Assembly: GCF_900636535.1 (NCBI RefSeq)
Contig: NZ_LR134289.1
Span: 434,001 to 498,000 of the forward strand
From: Chryseobacterium gleum
GTDB taxonomy: Bacteria > Bacteroidota > Bacteroidia > Flavobacteriales > Weeksellaceae
Direction: 5' to 3'
Length of the DNA: 64,000 bases
The position numbers were made by a program, and so were the translations under genes. The notes below the pieces were generated by a model. It saw only the letters and a program-made list of their open reading frames with translations. It was not told the origin of the DNA and ran no database searches. Below are positions 63,042 to 64,000 of the stretch, in pieces (the first letter of the stretch is position 1; the number at the start of each line of letters is the position of its first letter).

Positions 63042-63134
63042 TAAAAATTAGGTTTTAGTTCATATAATCAAAGAGAAACAGTTCAGACTTTAGCCTTTTA
63101 ACTTTATACTTTTTAATCAATCAAAATCAACAAC

Positions 63135-63647
63135 ATGAATCCAGAAATTAAACTAAGACAAGCGGAAATTGAAGACAGGAACATTATTTGGGAAATCATC
63201 CAGCAATCTATTGAAAGAAGAAGACAGGACGGAAGCACCCAATGGCAGAACGGATACCCTAATCTTGGAACGGTAGAAAGTGATATTGCCAAAGGATTCG
63301 GACATGTTTTGACTGTAGATGGAGAGATTGCAGTGTATGCAGCCCTGATTCTGAATGATGAACCTGCCTATAGCACTATAGAAGGAGCCTGGCTGAGTGA
63401 TGGTGAATTTGTAGTCGTTCACAGAGTGGCAGTTGATGAAAAATTTGCAGGACAGGGTATGGTGAAAAAACTTTTTGACCATATCGAAGAGTTTACAAAA
63501 TCCCATGGCATTCAGAGTATTAAGGTTGATACGAACCATGACAATATCGCTATGCTGAAAATCCTTGAAGGGAGAGGATATTCTTATTGCGGAGAAGTTC
63601 TGTTACGAGATGGCATGAGAAAAGCTTTTGAGAAGATTATAATTTAG
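63135..63647 (+). CDS. GNAT-family acetyltransferase
   Basis: A 170-residue acetyltransferase. The acetyl-CoA-binding motif A is VHRVAVDEKFAGQGMVKKLFDHI, with the modified Q/RxxGxG/A signature GQGMVKK. SIKVDTNHDNIAMLKILEGRGYSYCGE is the typical motif B. It transfers acetyl groups to an unknown small molecule or protein. Its end is near the start of a divergent-looking regulator, but both lie on the plus strand. Confidence 0.88.
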   Translation: MNPEIKLRQAEIEDRNIIWEIIQQSIERRRQDGSTQWQNGYPNLGTVESDIAKGFGHVLTVDGEIAVYAALILNDEPAYSTIEGAWLSDGEFVVVHRVAVDEKFAGQGMVKKLFDHIEEFTKSHGIQSIKVDTNHDNIAMLKILEGRGYSYCGEVLLRDGMRKAFEKIII

Positions 63648-63739
63648 GTAAAAAGTTAAATCAACTTTCATTGAATTTTTAAAAGAGCGTGTATTTATAA
63701 ACTCTATCAGGTTTGTTCGTTTGGTTCTGAACTAATTTC

Positions 63740-63747
63740 TACTTTTG
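63740..63747 (+). promoter_or_regulatory. -7 element of the GbsR-like gene
   Basis: TACTTTTG matches TAnnTTTG and lies 16 bases before the ATG at 63764. The TTG at 63721-63723 is 16 bp upstream, slightly short for a -33 element. Confidence 0.5.
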
Positions 63748-63763
63748 TTCAAATTTTTATATT

Positions 63764-64000
63764 ATGCACCAAAGTATAGAAATTGATGAGAAAATTTTTC
63801 AGGATGCCGTAAAATTTTATGGCACCGTGTTCAGCTTACCCCCTTTAGCATCAAAAATCTATTCCTACCTTCTTTTCGATTATGAGAAAGTAGGAATTAC
63901 TTTTGACGAATTTGTTGAAGTGCTCTCCGCAAGCAAAAGCTCTGTTTCCACCAGTATTTCATTACTGCTCAATGCTCAGCTTATCGTAGACCATAACAAA
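63764..64000 (+). CDS. GbsR/MarR-type transcriptional regulator, N-terminal part
   Basis: 79 codons to the window edge, starting MHQSIEIDEKIFQDAVKFYG. LPPLASKIYSYLLFDYEKVGITFDEFVEVLSASKSSVSTSISLLL is the winged helix-turn-helix of the GbsR branch of MarR regulators. In Bacteroidota such genes often precede a multidrug efflux operon. What follows lies outside the window. The start is supported by the -7 element. Confidence 0.82.
   Translation, partial: MHQSIEIDEKIFQDAVKFYGTVFSLPPLASKIYSYLLFDYEKVGITFDEFVEVLSASKSSVSTSISLLLNAQLIVDHNK

Overview
The window looks like a chromosome segment of a flavobacterium of the Chryseobacterium type (Bacteroidota, Weeksellaceae). It is AT-rich, and many genes carry the Bacteroidota -7 promoter element TAnnTTTG. 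The gene content fits as well: the type IX secretion gene porQ next to cmk, a TamL-type outer-membrane assembly lipoprotein, a fused ResB/CcsA cytochrome c biogenesis protein, the ftsK-lolA-lptF/G order, and the lysine-catabolic pair aldehyde dehydrogenase + lysine 6-aminotransferase known from Flavobacterium. The genus is inferred; no rRNA gene is present.

Region 1 (1-6.4 kb) is accessory DNA. It holds the start of a Hanks-type protein kinase, cut by the window edge, next to an unrecognised 161-residue gene. A gene-poor 1.4 kb follows, with eight terminator-like hairpins on one strand, two copies of a doubly palindromic motif and a 182-bp dinB remnant. It ends with an intact dinB/dnaE2-like mutagenic polymerase pair. 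Region 2 (6.4-20.2 kb) is mostly housekeeping: tRNA-Arg, a head-to-head pair of DnaA boxes, two hydrolases, a methyltransferase, uvrA, a TonB receptor, an M48 protease and an HD hydrolase.

Region 3 (20.2-26.9 kb) is a fatty-acid beta-oxidation operon: MarR regulator, HCDH-crotonase fusion, thiolase and acyl-CoA dehydrogenase, with a four-helix-bundle cassette inside it. Two large palindromes precede the regulator. Region 4 (26.9-30.1 kb) is a damaged siderophore/haem/B12-type importer: the ATPase is intact, the FecCD permease has three frameshifts, and a GxxExxY gene lies between them with CGCAAAG-type repeat elements on both sides.

Region 5 (30.1-50.3 kb) holds conserved envelope, cell-division and translation genes: ferredoxin reductase, SanA-like protein, tamL, an rRNA methyltransferase, cmk, porQ, pyrH, frr, a FabH-like synthase, lptF/G, lolA and ftsK. 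Extra genes sit between pyrH and frr and between ftsK and lolA. Region 6 (50.3-64 kb) holds an isochorismatase-like hydrolase, a Crp/Fnr regulator with a near-perfect 33-bp palindrome, an esterase gene broken by a 4-bp duplication, ccsBA, a ~180-bp tandem repeat array, an SPFH protein, a 49-residue membrane protein, the lysine-catabolic pair, a GNAT enzyme and the start of a GbsR/MarR-type regulator.

The most unusual material is non-coding: the terminator cluster near 1-2 kb and a dispersed family of CGCAAAG-ended repeats whose internal hairpins differ in sequence between copies. Gene functions are assigned from motifs read by eye; no database search was run.
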